From Bacteroidales bacterium UBA4073 (lineage in GTDB: Bacteria; Bacteroidota; Bacteroidia; Bacteroidales; Tenuifilaceae), in the NCBI GenBank assembly GCA_002383425.1, contig DFYV01000158.1, forward strand, positions 2,274 to 9,088: a DNA stretch of 6,815 bases, read 5' to 3'. A model generated the notes under the pieces. That model had not been told where the DNA came from. It did no database searches and saw only the letters and a program-made list of their open reading frames with translations. Shown here in pieces: positions 5,823 to 6,815 of this stretch. The stretch's first letter is position 1. Each line of letters opens with the position of its first letter. A program made the position numbers and the translations under genes.

Positions 5823-6587
5823 ATGCGAAAAGTAATTTTTATACTCTTAGCGGTTTTCCCTTACTGTATTGCAGCCCAGGTTGGTTTTGTACAGGAGGGC
5901 ATTGCCTCATACTATGACGATAAATTTGAAGGCAGAGTTACGGCATCGGGTGAGCGTTACAGCCATCTAAAGGCAACCTGTGCCCACGTCTCCATACCAT
6001 TTGGTTCGTTGGTCAGAATTACTAACCTCGATAATAACCAATCGGCAATAGCCAGGGTAAACGACAGGGGTCCCTTTGTACCCGATAGAATTATTGATGT
6101 TTCAAAATCGGTGGCCCAACGTCTTGGCATGATCGAAAAAGGAATAGCTAATGTTAAAATAGAGGTAATTGATAATCAGGGTATTAATGTTGAGCCGGGA
6201 GTAAAATTACCTACTAAAAACCAATCCGAAAACAGTGGTTCAGACAATACGACAGGTACTGTAAAAGAAGAGCCTAAAGTTAATGACAGCCAGAATAATC
6301 CTACCTCCGAAACGGCGGAATATTTTTCGGTTGAGGTTCAAAAGTATAGCAAAAAGGGCTTCTTCGTTCAGCTGGCAAGCTTCAAGGAGCAAGCCAATAT
6401 ATTTTCGCTTTTGGCTGATGCACAGTCACTTTACGGTAAAAAGCTCTGCGTTCAAATTGCTAACGTGAATGGCGATAGACTTTTCAAGGTGCTAATTGGC
6501 CCCTTCGGCTCCCGGGCCGATGCCGAAAAGGTTAAACTCGAAACACAAGCCAGGTTCCCGGGATGTTTTATTGTTGAGATTAAGTAA
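5823..6587 (+). CDS. rlpA: RlpA-like septal peptidoglycan protein, DPBB plus SPOR domain
   Basis: Predicted exported peptidoglycan protein, 254 aa. A signal peptide (residues 1 to about 18) ends in IAA before Gln19. It lacks a lipobox, so it looks periplasmic, unlike the lipoprotein RlpA of E. coli. A double-psi beta-barrel covers about 25-117, with TASGERY (40-46) and VNDRGPF (79-85). Glu44 and Asp81 match the residues important for lytic transglycosylase activity in the Pseudomonas enzyme, and His55 is present. A hydrophilic linker (about 120-175) rich in Asn, Ser, Thr and Glu leads to a C-terminal SPOR domain (about 179-253, FFVQLASF to FIVEIK), which binds denuded glycan strands at division sites. 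It follows the DUF2461 gene with 3 nt between them. Transglycosylase activity is probable, not certain, since activity varies among RlpA proteins. Confidence 0.94.
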   Translation: MRKVIFILLAVFPYCIAAQVGFVQEGIASYYDDKFEGRVTASGERYSHLKATCAHVSIPFGSLVRITNLDNNQSAIARVNDRGPFVPDRIIDVSKSVAQRLGMIEKGIANVKIEVIDNQGINVEPGVKLPTKNQSENSGSDNTTGTVKEEPKVNDSQNNPTSETAEYFSVEVQKYSKKGFFVQLASFKEQANIFSLLADAQSLYGKKLCVQIANVNGDRLFKVLIGPFGSRADAEKVKLETQARFPGCFIVEIK

Positions 6588-6655
6588 TGGATGAATCCGG
6601 TATAAAAAGCATGTTTTATTTTAGCAAAACAAGTTAATTAATTATCAGGATATTA

Positions 6656-6799
6656 ATAAATGAGTCCAGTCAAAAAAGGCCAAAAGCAAACGCTTCATTG
6701 CGAGGAGGCACGACGAAGCAATCTGTTGCTCAAAGAGGTATAGATTGCTTCGCTCCGCTCGCAATGACGAGAATACCTTTTTAGACTGGACTCATAAAT
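6656..6799. mobile_element. MITE-like element with terminal inverted repeats and a 6-bp flanking duplication
   Basis: A 132-bp core (6662-6793) begins GAGTCCAGTC and ends with its exact complement, GACTGGACTC. With one mismatch the inverted repeats extend inward to 6679 and 6776. Perfect direct repeats ATAAAT stand immediately outside, at 6656-6661 and 6794-6799, as expected for a target-site duplication. Inside is a second palindrome: CATTGCGAG (6696-6704) with CTCGCAATG (6758-6766), and CGAAGCAATCT (6714-6724) with AGATTGCTTCG (6742-6752). No coding capacity is present, so it would need a transposase elsewhere. It lies 68 bp downstream of rlpA and may affect the 3' end of that transcript. 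Confidence 0.75.
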
Positions 6800-6815
6800 A
6801 TTTTAAAAACTTACA

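Noticed and set aside
6612..6631. Terminator for rlpA (TGTTTT pairing with AAAACA)
   Set aside because: The stem is six A-T-rich pairs with an 8-nt loop and no T-run, too weak to call.

Overview
The window looks like chromosomal DNA from an anaerobic member of the Bacteroidota, probably Bacteroidales-like. Three things point that way. The tRNA-Lys gene has a Bacteroidota-type promoter (TTTG, 20 bp, TAAATTTG), and the next gene has the same -7 box. Most starts lack a clear Shine-Dalgarno sequence. The large oxidoreductase belongs to the tungsten/molybdenum aldehyde:ferredoxin oxidoreductase family, whose members are mostly oxygen-sensitive. Species cannot be named from sequence alone.

Layout, left to right. 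(1) 40-867 (+): an exported metallo-beta-lactamase-fold hydrolase of the COG1237 type. (2) 868-1338: a 471-bp gene-free stretch with a strong 12-bp hairpin and several arrays of 7-bp repeats, including 16 consecutive heptamers. (3) 1339-3546 (+): a long aldehyde:ferredoxin oxidoreductase homologue that stands alone and ends at a clear intrinsic terminator. (4) 3602-3807: a convergent intergenic region with a small hairpin and two oppositely oriented heptamer blocks that could pair. (5) 3808-4884 (-): dTDP-glucose 4,6-dehydratase (rfbB), without its usual rml partners. (6) 4952-5106 (+): promoter, tRNA-Lys(CTT) and terminator. (7) 5157-6587 (+): a two-gene unit with a 3-nt gap, a DUF2461 protein followed by a secreted RlpA-like protein (double-psi beta-barrel plus SPOR domain). 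(8) 6656-6799: a 132-bp non-coding element with terminal inverted repeats, flanked by a 6-bp direct repeat, which fits a MITE.

The genes do not form one pathway. RfbB (deoxysugar precursors for surface polysaccharide) and RlpA (peptidoglycan) are envelope functions. The oxidoreductase is central or fermentative redox metabolism. The metallohydrolase has no assignable substrate. I see no phage, defence, CRISPR or conjugative system. The most unusual content is non-coding: the MITE-like element and the recurring 7-bp periodicity in two separate intergenic regions. The oxidoreductase also shows departures from the classic metal/pterin-binding motifs.
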